Shown here piece after piece: positions 1-11,794 of a stretch of DNA of 64,000 nt (positions within the stretch are counted from its first letter, which is position 1; the number at the start of each line of letters is the position of its first letter). The translations under genes were made by a program, and so were the position numbers. The notes beneath the pieces are model-generated. The model made no database searches. It worked only from the letters and a program-made list of their open reading frames with translations, and was not told where the DNA came from. The DNA comes from Margaritispora aquatica (taxonomy: Eukaryota; Ascomycota; Leotiomycetes; Helotiales; Discinellaceae), in NCBI GenBank assembly GCA_007644065.1, contig VJWN01000005.1, positions 1,054,001 through 1,118,000 of the forward strand. The letters run 5' to 3'.

Positions 1-1589
1 CGGTGGAATTGTAGTCTGCGGGCATAATGGGTGGTTCGGAGGTGATGTTGGGGCCAGAGGGGCCGAGTTGATTGTCGTCGAGAAGACTTCGACGACTTGA
101 TTATGTGTTTACCGGCTTCGTGGGGGCATTGGGTCTTTGAATACTGTGTTGGGAAGGATTTGAGCTGTTGATGGGAATGACTTTGTTTGGTGTTTGATGC
201 CCGTGCTGTGTGAAGTGTTTGAAACGGAGATGAATGCTGACAGATAGATACGATTGCTAAGAGGGAGAGGCACAGTAAAACGGAAGTCTACTATGCACAA
301 GAATGGAAACCACTTGGCGAATGTTGATGTATTTTTTTTGTGTGGTTATTCACAAATACTCTAAAGTGTATTCTTCGTAGCCTTCATAATCATTGAGGTT
401 GTAAGACGGGGCTGAGTTTCTCCCTCACTGCTCTGACGTCGAACGGCCGGAGCTGCTTTTGGATGATCCCGAGCTTGAGCTTGCGTTTGAGTCGCATCAT
501 GCACTGCATTCCAACTTGAGAGTTGGATCTAGAATCTCGCTACAGCACTTGGGTAGTTTGGTCGCAGGAAGGTTGAGAAGCATGTGGTTATAGATGTATA
601 TGTACTTTGGCTTCAAAAAAATACCTATATCTTATCCTTCCCCCCATCTGGTCACATAGCACCTCAATATCCGAATCGCCTCGTCACACTAAATGACTTT
701 TCACACAATGTGTGAAAAGAAGCTTGTGAGACTTAATTCCAATTTTATACATAGTCTCCTCCTCAAGTTTACAAGATGCTTTGATTCCTTACCTAGGCGA
801 TCTCCATTTCTCTTTTCAACATAGCGAATCCTCCCACAAAGCATTTTGTCTATGTGAACCACAATACGATAGCCTCAAATTGATTATATTCATGCCCAAA
901 CAAAGAATCTCTCCTGTACAAATGTTCGAAATAGAAAGCTGCATTGCCCCCCTTCCCAACTTACAGTACATTCTTGCTTACTGTTTCGCCCCATTCTCAT
1001 ATTATATTTATATGTCCACACCTTCAAGTTCAGCCTACACCTCACACAGGTCAAAGTACAAGGTACACTCAGGTACGGAAATACATTACTTTGTGTTACT
1101 GTTTCTTTTACGGAGGTACCTTATTCTTGACGGAGGTCCAGTAGCGTGGGCCTGTGTTGGCCCCAATATCATTCCTCTGCCCCATATTTCGGCATCCAGC
1201 CTCACAGCACATCCCTCCAACATCCATGGCAGATCTCTTAACTTCGTATTCAACTTCAACTACGATCTCGTAACGCGACATCTTGGATCTTTGATTACAC
1301 TACTTGCATACATCTGGGGTACAATGTAAGAGTTTGGTGCCCTTATATTCTGCCTTGCCTTACTCTTTCGCGACCTTACTGTTTCGCCGTTCTTCTTATT
1401 GTGCCTGTGCTTATTCGCAGCGCGTTCCTTCCTCAGCCGTTCCATCACCATCACCTAGCTATCTTCTACCACAATATCAGTCAACGTACCTTCTTCTATT
1501 CTTTCGACCTTTATATCGCACATATTCCATTCGAAAAACACACACAACCTTCAACTTTCTCTGCTATCATCTTTGCGGACTGAGCAAAC
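1..1589. other. Left-edge intergenic region upstream of the CCCH-Smr gene
   Basis: No convincing gene is seen. Minus-strand reading near bases 1-100 is open and slightly protein-like but meets a stop at about base 108 and has no ATG, so it could only be the end of an exon of a gene lying to the left. The long plus frame at 781-1329 has low-complexity, hydrophobic-biased content and no family features. The last 200 bases before 1590 are pyrimidine-rich, as is common for fungal promoters and 5' untranslated leaders. A perfect inverted repeat lies at 697-719. Confidence 0.5.
697..719. repeat. 23-base near-perfect palindrome
   Basis: Two 11-base arms (CTTTTCACACA and its reverse complement) are separated by a single A. 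It lies 870 bases upstream of the CCCH-Smr start codon. The one-base spacer makes an RNA hairpin terminator unlikely; a dimeric protein-binding site is the simplest reading, but no factor can be named from sequence alone. Confidence 0.6.
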
Positions 1590-3898
1590 ATGGTGTCCGA
1601 GGAGACCTACGAAATATGCCTCTCCGTGTTACAGGACGAGAACGTCGATGAGGATGACAGACCAGAGAAGCTTGAAGAGATTCTGCAGAAAGAAACCACT
1701 CTTACTGGCAAAGCCCTCGAGGCTGCTATTCTAGACATTCTATGGCGATTTCGAGAATCAACAACCAACCCAGGTTCACCCCCTCCGATGCGACATACTG
1801 TCATCCGCCGGTCCTCGCCAGCACCGTGGCAGGTATCTCGAGGAGATTCAAATACACCCGTGTCTTCATCTCCTCGATTAGGAGTCAGCCCGCTTGCTCC
1901 TCCTGGCTTTATTCCTCAGTCTTTCAACAGAGCCAAGTCATCAACAGCTTCACCCTTCACCTCACCCCGCCCTTCACCGAGACTTGCTTTTTCAAGTCCA
2001 GTTATACCACATAGCCCGAGCCTCAATGCCTATAAATTTCCTACAGATACTAGTCCCACGCAAGATATCTATGGTGACTATGGTAGCGACAATGTCGATT
2101 GGCTGGTTAATGATGATGGAAGTAACGCTTCTTCGTCTGGGCATAGCGGTCTCAATGCTGCAGCTGCAGAGTACATCCAACCACAACAGCTGGACATGAG
2201 CCCCTATGATATGCTTCGATCAATCCTGGGTCCTGGAAAATCAGACGAGGAGATTGAGGCTGCCCTTGCCATGCATGGATACGACCTTAGTGCCACTATC
2301 AATGCATTCGTTGAGGGCCAAGGAGATACCACAATGGGCACTTCTACGGAAACCAAGAATGCAATATTGATCGGCAAGTCCATAGATATCAAGCCACCCC
2401 GCCCAATCACCCCAGCAGGCCAACAGCGGAGCGGGGTGGTATGCAGATTCTGGTTGTCTACTGGACAGTGTCTAAGGGCAGATTGTAGATTCAGTCATGA
2501 TCTTAGTAGTCACGTCTGCAAGTAAGTATTTCGCGTTTTCTGACATTTCACCACATGCTGATCTTCCAGATACTGGATGATGGGAAACTGTCTCGCTGGT
2601 GACACATGCATATTCTCCCATGACCCGTCGCACGCGTTCAACCAACTCACTGTTGAAGAGAATGGCAATACCCCTCCTCAGACTGCACCAAGTTTCCAGT
2701 TCCAAGATTATAATGCTTTCCCTTCGTTGCAACAGACTTCCCAGGACCAGTGGCCCAACTCTTATAGTTCTACAAATGCTTTCAGCAACTACCAAGGAGC
2801 AAGCTTTACTCCACCTCCAGGCTTCAAAGGTATGCAGGGCTACGCTAGTGATGGCTCCAGCCAAAGATCAAGACCAGGGAGCCGCCACCAAGCTCGAGAA
2901 CCTTCGGCTCCCGCTTTAGACGATAACGAAGCATTCCCATCTCTAGGCGCAGTCGCTGGAAAGGGTGGCAAAAAGCACCATGGGAAGAGAGGCGGTCATG
3001 GTCACGGACATAAAGAAAATGCTGGACCAAATTCGCTAGCTGATGTTATCAGAATGTCACCATCTCCCGGACCTGGTCTGATGCGTCAAGATGTCAAGAA
3101 GCTTGGTCGGAATGGTAGCTCTACCAGCATCCGCAATGGAGAAAATAGTCTTGCAGCTCAATCAATATCAAGCCCTCAAAATGTACCATGGCTAGAAACC
3201 GGCGAGAAGGCTAATAAAGCATACCTCAAAGCTCGTCAAGATGCCATTAAGCACGGCGGCTTGAGGAATAAGTTTCTGCAGAGGTGAGTTATGCCATTTA
3301 ACCAGAGGAACCTTAACTAAACTCAACTAGTGCTGCACAAGCATGGAATCGAAATGATGCTCGTGCTGCCAAAGCTTTGAGTCTTCGTGGCCAAGCAGAA
3401 AACGATGCTATGCGAAAAGCTCACCGTGAAGCAGCTCGCCAACTCTACGAAGAGCGTAACAAGAACGGCTCGCTAAGCTCTGAGCTATACGTTGATCTTC
3501 ACGGTTTACATCCTGAGGAAGCTGTAGAATACCTCGAAAAGGTCCTCCTTGAGAACCAGAAAGAGACCAAACCTGTCTATGCTATCACGGGCACTGGCCA
3601 TCACAGCAAGAACGGCAAAGACAAGGTCGGCAAAGCCATCCGTAACTTTCTTAATGAGTGGCGCTACGCCTACCGTGAATTTTCCGTTCCTGGTGATCGG
3701 AACAATGTCGGAGGCATTCTAGGTATTGATGCCAGATCTTGGGACAAGACCCTCTCTAGGGAGAATGCTACCGCTGCCACCGCCTCGGCTGCGGCGCCTG
3801 CCGAGAAGGAGGAGGAAGTTGATATCCTTAGCCAGGGGCATGAGATTGGAGCGGGCAAGGTTCGCTTGCTTGTCAGAGGACCAAATGGGAATCGATGA
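1590..3898 (+). CDS. CUE-like / tandem CCCH zinc finger / Smr domain protein
   Basis: Three exons: 1590-2521, 2570-3283, 3331-3898, giving 737 residues. A helical N-terminus (residues 4-55) is followed by a Ser/Pro-rich stretch, a CUE/UBA-like helical segment (about 204-243), two CCCH fingers (about 285-330; the first intron falls inside the pair), a low-complexity linker, then a DUF1771-like helix and a C-terminal Smr domain (about 600-685) with the family core VDLHGLHPEEA and a GTGHHSKNG loop. Smr domains bind or cleave nucleic acid; in yeast the CUE-Smr protein Cue2 cuts mRNA at stalled ribosomes. The CCCH fingers suggest RNA binding, so a role in cytoplasmic mRNA quality control is inferred, not shown. 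The start is the first ATG of the frame and sits just after a pyrimidine-rich leader. Confidence 0.9.
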
Positions 3899-4292
3899 CC
3901 AGGCTCAGATAGTGAACAAATAAATCAGTAAAACTTAAGTTATTGGCTATTTGTGATTATCCGTGGTGAGCTTCAAGGCTCGAAAGAGCGAATATCGTCT
4001 CAAATGACAGTACTAGTTCTCTTGCTACAGAAGATTGAAAATATGCTACTTCATTATAAACAGACTCTCTTCCCACTCCCCATATCTATTCATGACTAAT
4101 AGTGTACATACCTCACAAACTCATCTTCAGCATCGAACACTGGACTGTCAAGAATTCGTAGGCCAAGAAGGTTCTATCGAGATACTTTTGGATTTTCTAT
4201 TTCCATATCTATCAACTACAAGGATGCATCTATTGACTGCATAACACAAACATTTGCGATCAAATCAAGCAAATCACTGCCACCTGGCACAT
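3899..4292. other. Convergent intergenic spacer
   Basis: About 390 AT-rich bases between the 3' end of the CCCH-Smr gene and the 3' end of the valyl-tRNA synthetase gene on the opposite strand. It must hold both polyadenylation regions; no further gene is seen. Confidence 0.6.
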
Positions 4293-7200
4293 CTACTCCA
4301 GCTTGAGAGCCTCAAACTGCTTAATGGTCTCCTCAAACGCACTCTTCTCCACCTCCAGGTCTCTCAGCCTACCAATCTCAACCTCCTGCAACTCTTTGCT
4401 AGCCTTCTCTTGGTAGGACTTGTCGCCGAGGATCTTGCTCTGCTTCTCGATGCCCTTGTTGGTGGTCTCGAGCTTCTTGGTGGCCCTTGCGATCTCGGCG
4501 TCAATATCGACACGGCCCTTGACGTGCAGGAAGACGGCGGCGGCCACGGACACGGAGAACACCACGCAGCCTGGTGGGCGGGATTCTTCGGCTGAGAGGA
4601 TTGAGAGCGAGGTTACGCCTTTGCCGGAGAGGGACTTGATGGATTGAATTTGGGCGGTTGCGGTGCTGTGTGCGGTGGAGTCGAGAGCTTGGACGAAGAC
4701 TAGAGGGGGGATGTTAGTACGTCAAATGATGTTTAGATATGAGTGTGACTCACCTTTTCCGTCTTCCTTGATTGAGTATTCGCCCATTAGGGATCGAATA
4801 CCTCGGGAGATACCAAGCACAAGCTCGTATGCTGCTTCAGATGCGGGATCGTCCATTGACTCTTCATAGACAGGATACTGCGCGAGAACGATGGATGGGG
4901 TCTTGTCATCTGGACGACGTGGGAGTCTCTGCCAAAGTTCTTCGGTCAAGTATGGCATGTAAGGGTGAATCATCGTTAGACCTCCTTCGAGTGCAGTGTA
5001 GAGAGTGTTGGTGGCTGAGATCTTTTGTTCCTTGGTTCCATCTTGAATAATGGCTTTGGAGTTCTCAATGAAAACATCGCATAGCGAGTTCAACCAATAT
5101 TGATAGATGATTGATGTCGACTTCATAAACTCGCGATCAGCCAACGCTTGGTTGACTTCCTTCGATGCAATGCTCAGCTTGTGCAAGATCCATCGCTCAG
5201 CTAACGACTCGTTTCCAGTGAGTTTGCCGGTCTTTTGAGGGACAAAATCCGCATCAATCTTGCCGAGAACGAATTTCGTAGCTTGGTAGATCTTATTGCA
5301 GAACTTGCGGTAACCATAAATGACCTTAACATCCAACGCAATATCTCCCTCGGTAGTCTGAGACACCAATGCAAATCGCAAAGCGTCTGTTCCACATTGA
5401 GGAATTCCGTCGGGGAAGGCAGTCTTCTGGTATTTGGTCGCCTTCTCAACCTCAGCAGGTGCCAAGTTTCCAACCAACAGCTTCCTATGCAAAGATTCGA
5501 GCTGGATGCCCTCAATCACATCTTGGGGATCAATGACATTACCCAGTGACTTAGACATCTTTCTGCCTTCAGAGTCACGGATTAAGGAATGGCAGAAAAC
5601 CTCGGTAAAGGGAACCTTTCCGGTCAACTTCAAACTGAACATGATCATGCGAGCAATCCAAAAGAACAGGATGTCCCAACCAGTTTCGAGGACTGATGTT
5701 GGGAATAGTGTCTCAAGATCGTGCGTCTTATTTGGCCATCCCAATGTAGCAAATGGCCAAAGGCCAGATGAAAACCATGTGTCGAGGACATCTTCGTCTC
5801 GCTTAAGAGTAAACTTCTTGCCAGATAGCGCTTTCTTAGCCTTCTCCATAGCTTCCCCTTCTGTGCGTCCGGCAAACCAAAGGTCACCGTTCGACTCATC
5901 ATGTTCTTCACCCTCGATCTGAGCAAAATACATTGGTGCTTGGTGACCCCACCACAGCTGCCTGGACAAACACCAATCATTGACATTCTCCATCCATCGA
6001 ATATAGCTCTTCTCGGCTGATTCTGGAATAATCTTAATTTCACCAGACTTCACAACATCTAATGCAGCAGCCGCCATGTCCTTCATCTTCATCCACCATT
6101 GTGGTTTCAAGAGAGGCTCGATCACATCCTTGGATTTATCGCAAAGGGGCACCGTCATTGGGTTGTCCTTCTTGTCGACAAAGAGACCGAGTTTCTTGAG
6201 ATCCTCTTGAACGGTATATCGTACATCAAATCGTTTCTGACCAACATATGGCCCAGCGTTCTCGTTCATCTTGCCATCATCTGTAAGGATGTTGATAAAT
6301 TGAAGGTTGTGTCGTTGGCCCAAGGCAAAATCGTTGGGGTCGTGGGCAGGAGTAATTTTGACGGCTCCAGTTCCAAACTCTCTCTCCACGTAGGTATCAG
6401 CAACGATTGGCATCAGACGACCTGGAATGAAAGGATGAATGGCATTCTTTCCAACTAAATGCTTATACCGATCATCGTCGGGGTGCACAGCGACACCAGT
6501 ATCTCCTAGCATTGTTTCTGGACGAGTTGTTGCAACTTCAATCTTCTCATCGGTACCTTCAATCTCATACTTGAAGTACACAATGATTCCAAACTCAACC
6601 TTTTTCTCGTAACCGGGTACATCCAGCAAAGTTCGGCCGGTCAATTCTTTGTTTACAACTTCAAGATTTGAGAGAGAGGTGTTGAGCTTCGTACACCAAT
6701 TGACAAGTCGATTTGCTCTATAAATGATGCCTTGCTCGTGCAGGGTAACAAAGGTTTCGGTAACTGCAGCTGAAAAGTTGTCGTTCATGGTAAAGGCTTC
6801 TCGAGTCCAATCAAATGATCCACCCATTCTTCGCAGAACGGTGTTGATCTTTTGATGATACTCGTTCTTCCAATCCCAAACGGTTTCCACAAATTTTGTT
6901 CTTCCCAAATCATGGCGAGTTTTCTGCTCTCGACGCCAAAGCATATTTTCAACAACACTCTGTGTAGAGATACCTGCGTGATCACATCCTGGAAGCCATA
7001 AGGTAGTCTTGCCGTGCATGCGGTTCCATCGAATCATAACATCCTGTAAGGCATTTCCAAAGGCATGTCCCATGTGAAGGTTGCCGGTGACATTTGGTGG
7101 CGGCTCGACGATTACGAAAGACCCAGCAGGTTTAACCTTGCCATCAGATGTGAACTCAGGCTTGAAGAAGCCCTCCTTTTCCCACCATGAATACCATGCT

Positions 7201-7920
7201 GACTCAACAGCTGTAGGGTTGTACGCTTTGTATTGAGGATCTTCGAAGGACTTGATGACTGCAACAAACAAAGTCAGTGATCGTGTGATTATCTCTGCCA
7301 AAATTTGCCTTACTCTTCTTCTCTCCAGCTGGTGTTTCCTCGACGTATGGAGGTAGTATATCCTCTTCAGCCTTTTTGTCCGCCTTTGCCTTCTTCTCCT
7401 TGTTCTTGCTTGAAGCTGCAGGCTGCGCAGCCGCAGACTTGGCCTTCTTCTGGTCAAACTTGGCTTGCTTCTCGGCCTTCTTACGTTCCTTCTCCAACTC
7501 TTTCTCACTCTTCACTTTGGGCTGACTCTCTCCAGCTTCTGCTGTGTCAACTTTACTGCCAGCATCTTGTCCTGAAGCGTGGGAACCCAGAACGCTGGAA
7601 GACGCAGCTTCAGACAGCGCCGCTTTCACCTCAGATGAGACTGGCGGAGGGGGGCCAGAGATTGGGCCAGTTTCTATACCTGCTGGATTGTATGAAGCAG
7701 GATTGGTCGCCATTCTGAAAGTAATGTTTTTGAAAGTAAATTTGGGCGTCCTGCGCCAGATCGCTCTAGTAAATAGAGTCGACGTTGTGCTGGTATGTTG
7801 AAGCGCCCGGTTTCTCGGGGGTCCTTTGCGGACTCTATATGTGATCTGGGAAGTGAATTGAGCTGGAAGAAGTCCAAGGCGGGGTAGCTGTTTAAAATAT
7901 TTGAGCATCCAGGGCGACAT
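4293..7920 (-). CDS. VAS1: Valyl-tRNA synthetase, probable dual mitochondrial/cytosolic
   Basis: Exons on the minus strand: 7920-7314, 7258-4754, 4699-4293, giving 1172 residues; yeast Vas1 has about 1100. The class I signatures are present: HMGH (residues 264-267) in the Rossmann fold and KMSKS (769-773). Editing-domain text such as [14 protein letters not shown] and the C-terminal coiled coil typical of ValRS are also present. The first 69 residues are rich in Arg, Lys, Ser and Thr and nearly free of acidic residues, as in a mitochondrial presequence. A second in-frame ATG at 7713 starts a Lys/Ala/Glu-rich extension like that of cytosolic fungal ValRS. This mirrors yeast VAS1, where two starts of one gene supply both compartments. 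It charges tRNA-Val and edits threonine. The second intron has a perfect TACTAAC branch site. Confidence 0.97.
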
Positions 7921-8204
7921 GAATTGTTGGAGTCACATTCGAGAGCCTTGTCATCGCCGGGATTCAGCCGGCCAATCAATACTCGCTTGGTCCTGAGCTA
8001 GGATGATCGACATTTGGCGACTTCGGAATCCATTTCCATTTCCATTTCCATTTCCATATGAAAATCAACATTTAACATCAACATCTTCATTTTCATTTTC
8101 ATCATCATCTCCATAGTCAACATTAGCTCTCACATGGATTTCGGAAATAGGGCAGAAGCAAAGTGCCAGTCCATGATGCCGTGATTCAAATACTCATTTT
8201 CAAA
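7921..8204. promoter_or_regulatory. Bidirectional promoter between VAS1 and the MutL homologue
   Basis: The 284 bases separate two divergent start codons and so must carry both promoters. The segment contains a hexamer array (CCATTT repeated, 8030-8059) followed by a run of pyrimidine-rich CATTTT/CATC repeats up to about 8115. No TATA box was identified with confidence. Confidence 0.6.
8030..8059. repeat. CCATTT hexamer tandem array
   Basis: Four exact copies of CCATTT followed by one variant (CCATAT) in the shared promoter. Such short arrays vary in copy number through replication slippage. Confidence 0.8.
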
Positions 8205-11095
8205 ATGGCCATCACTCCTCTTCCTCAGGGAACTGTACATCTGCTTAGTGCTGGACAAGCTATCACGACGCCACATGCGCTTATCAAGGAACTCATTGAT
8301 AACTCTATCGATGCTCGGGCAACATCGATTGATATTATTATTTCACTCAACACCCTAGACAAAATAGAGGTACGAGACAATGGTCATGGCATCGCAGTGG
8401 ATGATCTCGATGCTTTAGGACGGCGGGGTCACACGAGCAAGCTGAGAACGTTTGAGGATCTTAAGGCAATTGGAGGCGCCAGCTTAGGATTCAGAGGCGA
8501 GGCGTTGGCTAGTGCCGTCCAGCTAGGTGAAGTTTCAGTAACTACCAGAACGGATGGCGAATCTGTGGCTAGCTTGGTGAAACTGAAATCTACAGGAGGG
8601 ATCGACTCGCAAAGCCGATGTTCACATCCAGTTGGCACAACTGTGTCTGTCTCCAAACTGATGTACAAAATCCCAGTCAGGAAGAAGACATTTGAGTCCG
8701 AGGCTCCCAAGACCTTGAAGAAGACCAAGGAGCTTTTACAAAGTTATGCTCTAGCTCGGCCTCAAGTCAGATTCTCACTAAAAGTCAGCAAAAGCCTAAA
8801 GGACTCCTGGTCCTTCTCGCCACGCCCTAATGATGGAATGAAAGAAGTTGTCTCTCAGATTATCAGCCGAAATTTAGCAGGCGAATGCATGGAACTATCG
8901 CACAGTTTTAACGAACATCATGGTTCGTTCGAGGAAAATCTTATACCTGATCCAACAGACCAGGTAGAAAATGACAGTCTTGTGTCGACATTCACAGTGG
9001 ATGCCTTTTTGCCCAAGCCCAATTCTGATCCATCAAAACTAGGATTTGGGCAATGGATTTCGGTTGATTCGCGCCCAGTTGCTCATGATAAAGGTACAAT
9101 GAGGAAAATCGTAACCGTTTTCAAATATTATATCAAGAGCGCCATCGCTAGCAATGGAGAGCCAATTAAGAATCCGTTTTTGAGAATGAACATTATATGT
9201 CCAACATCAAGCTATGATCCTAATGTTGAGCCTGCCAAAGATGATATCCTATTTGGGAATGAGTCTCTTTTGCTGGAATCAATTGAAACCATGTTCAAGA
9301 GCTTGTATGGTGAGAAGAAAGCGTCGCCAAATCGCAAATCGGGTTCAACGAGCAATTTTGAAGAGACTGCAGATGATTTCAATCTTTTGTTAGCTCGAGA
9401 AGCACCTCAGGCAGAAGCTTCAACAGGAGTCGAGCCCTTGCTAATCTCAAAAGAGACAGCGAAAGAGGATACGCATATACTCCTCATAACACACCCATCC
9501 AGCAATACCGGCCATGCTGATCTGCAAGAAATTTCAACTGAAATCGCAGCAAAGGAAGCCACCAAGCGCAAATGGGGATTGGATATGTCAAAAGATTACA
9601 GTGAGCAAGAAGCAGTAGTAGTTCACAAGAAACGAGTCGGTGTCTGTAACACACCTCAAAGATCTGACCAAGCAGTGATAAACTGCAGTAACGTTCTGAA
9701 TCCATGGTTAATTGCCAAAATGAATGCACCAGTACAAGAACACATCAATAAATCAAACCGTGCAGATCGAACAATGTTGTTGTCACCAAACATCTCGTCG
9801 AGTTCAGTGGCACAGTCATGCAAACATCGAACTATCATACATGAGCACGGTGAGCACGGTGAGCCACGGCAAACATTTCCGAGTCAAGATATTAGTACAA
9901 TATCCATATCTCCACCTCAATTCGATGTACACAAGCACGGGAAAATGTTAGACCATCAAGATCGTAAGCAAGACACGATCCGACAGCGGCCATCCGCCCC
10001 TGATGGAGTTGGCGAGGAGTCCAATTCAGATGGTATATTGGAGAACCATGTTTCGGGAGAAGGCAGGGCGGGAAAAGTTTTGAGACGTACCAGATTGGGC
10101 TTTGCTGCGGAAAGCAATGAGGAGCTGCTGTTGGGAGATGATTCGGAAACATACAATCGACGATTAGGCTTCATCAGTGCCAGGAATGCTCCAATGCCGG
10201 ATGATAATCCGCAAATGCAGGAATTGCAGTCGAGAAAGAAACCTCGAGGACTCAATAAGCCATTCATTTCGCCCTTAGGGCCAGTGGAAAATAAAGAACC
10301 AATCAATATTTTGAGACAGGCGACAATTAAAAGCATCCATTCCAATCAGCCGATCGTATCACCAAATTCTCTACAATATGACTCGGCCGAAGACCTTGCT
10401 TGGGCAATGGATTATGAACATAGAAAAGACAACATTGTTCGGCGACGTCGAGATGAGATGCGAAACAAGCGCTTAGAACCCGATGTATTCGTGGTAGAAA
10501 ATATGGCTCGTAAGTCTACTATCTGGTTGAAGTTGTGATAATCGTGCACAATTGAGAGACAATCAGCGAGAGTGCATGCTAATAATATGTAGCACAAGTC
10601 TCACCACACAAAAATCGATATAAAGCCGCAATAGCCAACCTAGAGGACGATAGTTCAAGTAAGGAGAACACGAAACTCTCAGAACAACCATTCAAAACTT
10701 CCTTACCAGATGATGATGCACGGGCTTACCTCATGCGTCGTCAAAGGTCCGTCTTATTAGCCCAGGCAAACAAACTCGGAGGACCGGCCAAACCCAGTCG
10801 TGCTAAATCCTTGAAGTTACCTTTGGAGAGAGTGGTTGACCAGGAGCAGTTGCACAATGTACTTTTCAAGGTTCCAGCAAGTGCGTCACATCTGGATCAC
10901 TCCACATCGATGTCAGCAGAGTATGATGCATATGTGAGTCGTGGGGTGCAAGCTGCTGGTCTCACCATGCGTGCCTTAGACACAACGTTTATGGCTACTC
11001 GAGTCGAAGACGTTGTAAATCAATGGGTGAAGGCGAGCCCAGGGAATGAGTATGAGGCATTGTACAGCTTTGAAAACCTGATCAACATCAGCTAG
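8205..11095 (+). CDS. MutL-family mismatch repair ATPase, Mlh2/human PMS1-like
   Basis: Exons 8205-10509 and 10593-11095 give 935 residues. The GHKL ATPase motifs are intact near the N-terminus: KELIDNSIDA (catalytic Glu and Mg-binding Asn), DNGHGI and GFRGEAL. A transducer domain follows to about residue 370, then a long low-complexity linker. The C-terminal part is short, and the endonuclease signature of Pms1/Mlh3-type MutL proteins (DQHA-x2-E-x4-E) was not found, which favours the Mlh2 class. Mlh2 pairs with Mlh1 as an accessory factor in yeast mismatch repair and limits gene conversion tracts. The frame is open upstream to 8163 without an ATG, so the first ATG, at 8205, is taken; it directly precedes the conserved block. 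The intron has a CTAAT branch point and TAG acceptor. Confidence 0.85.
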
Positions 11096-11794
11096 TAGAC
11101 AAGAGCTTTCATTTTTGGAATGGCATTTCACGCATGGTATGCTTTGGGTGCGTTTGGCGTGTAGCTTTGTTGCATTTACAAGATACCCATTTGCTTTGAT
11201 TGAGCTTAGTTGCAAGGTTGACTTTATGTACTGTAAACTTTGCTCGCTTCACTGAAAGCTGAAGTCTACATCGCATTTGGTGCATAAGTCTATGGAATAA
11301 TGTGCACTTGTGATCAATGTTTATCAAGTACTGCAGATGTCAAAATAACAAAATAAGGTAAATAAGGTTAAGTGATTCCGCTCCAAGAACAACATATGAG
11401 AGAAATCAAGTGAGTAGTGTATTGATGGACATATATATCTGTATCTAACAAAAGGGAGGAGCTTTCATTCGAATCCGGTCAAAATTACAGAAGATATTTG
11501 CGTCAAAATAGTGTTAAGCGCTTTGAGTTATCCACAAATCCTAACATTCTTACCTACTAAAGGGTATTCTCATAAGTTTGAATTACCTTGGTTTCATTTC
11601 TTATCACTCATGTATTCACTTTTAGCGAGAAATCCCTAGACAAGCAAGGGGGAAGAAAGCTGCAGCTGCTCGGGCCGGTCACTAGTGAGTCCCACTCTAA
11701 GACGTGCTTCAGAACAGTCACTCATTCCATTTTACAACAACCAGGTCAGAGATACTTTCCAGTCATCTAAACATTGCTCTTCACCAAATCTAAG
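11096..11794. other. Intergenic region
   Basis: About 700 AT-rich bases between the MutL homologue and the PLP enzyme gene, both on the plus strand. Only short chance reading frames are visible; it should contain the terminator of the first and the promoter of the second. Confidence 0.5.

Noticed and set aside
1..300. Minus-strand frames at the left edge
   Set aside because: Slightly protein-like near bases 1-100 but with an in-frame stop at about 108 and no ATG; cannot be tied to a gene inside the window.
781..1329. 182-codon plus-strand open frame upstream of the CCCH-Smr gene
   Set aside because: No family features, odd composition rich in Ser, Tyr and His, and it lies in likely promoter and leader sequence.
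4254..4595. Plus-strand frame opposite the end of the valyl-tRNA synthetase gene
   Set aside because: Leu-rich complement of the coiled-coil coding sequence; shadow of the real exon.
11460..11490. TTCGAATCC-like T-loop near 11470
   Set aside because: No matching acceptor stem or anticodon arm at the right distance.
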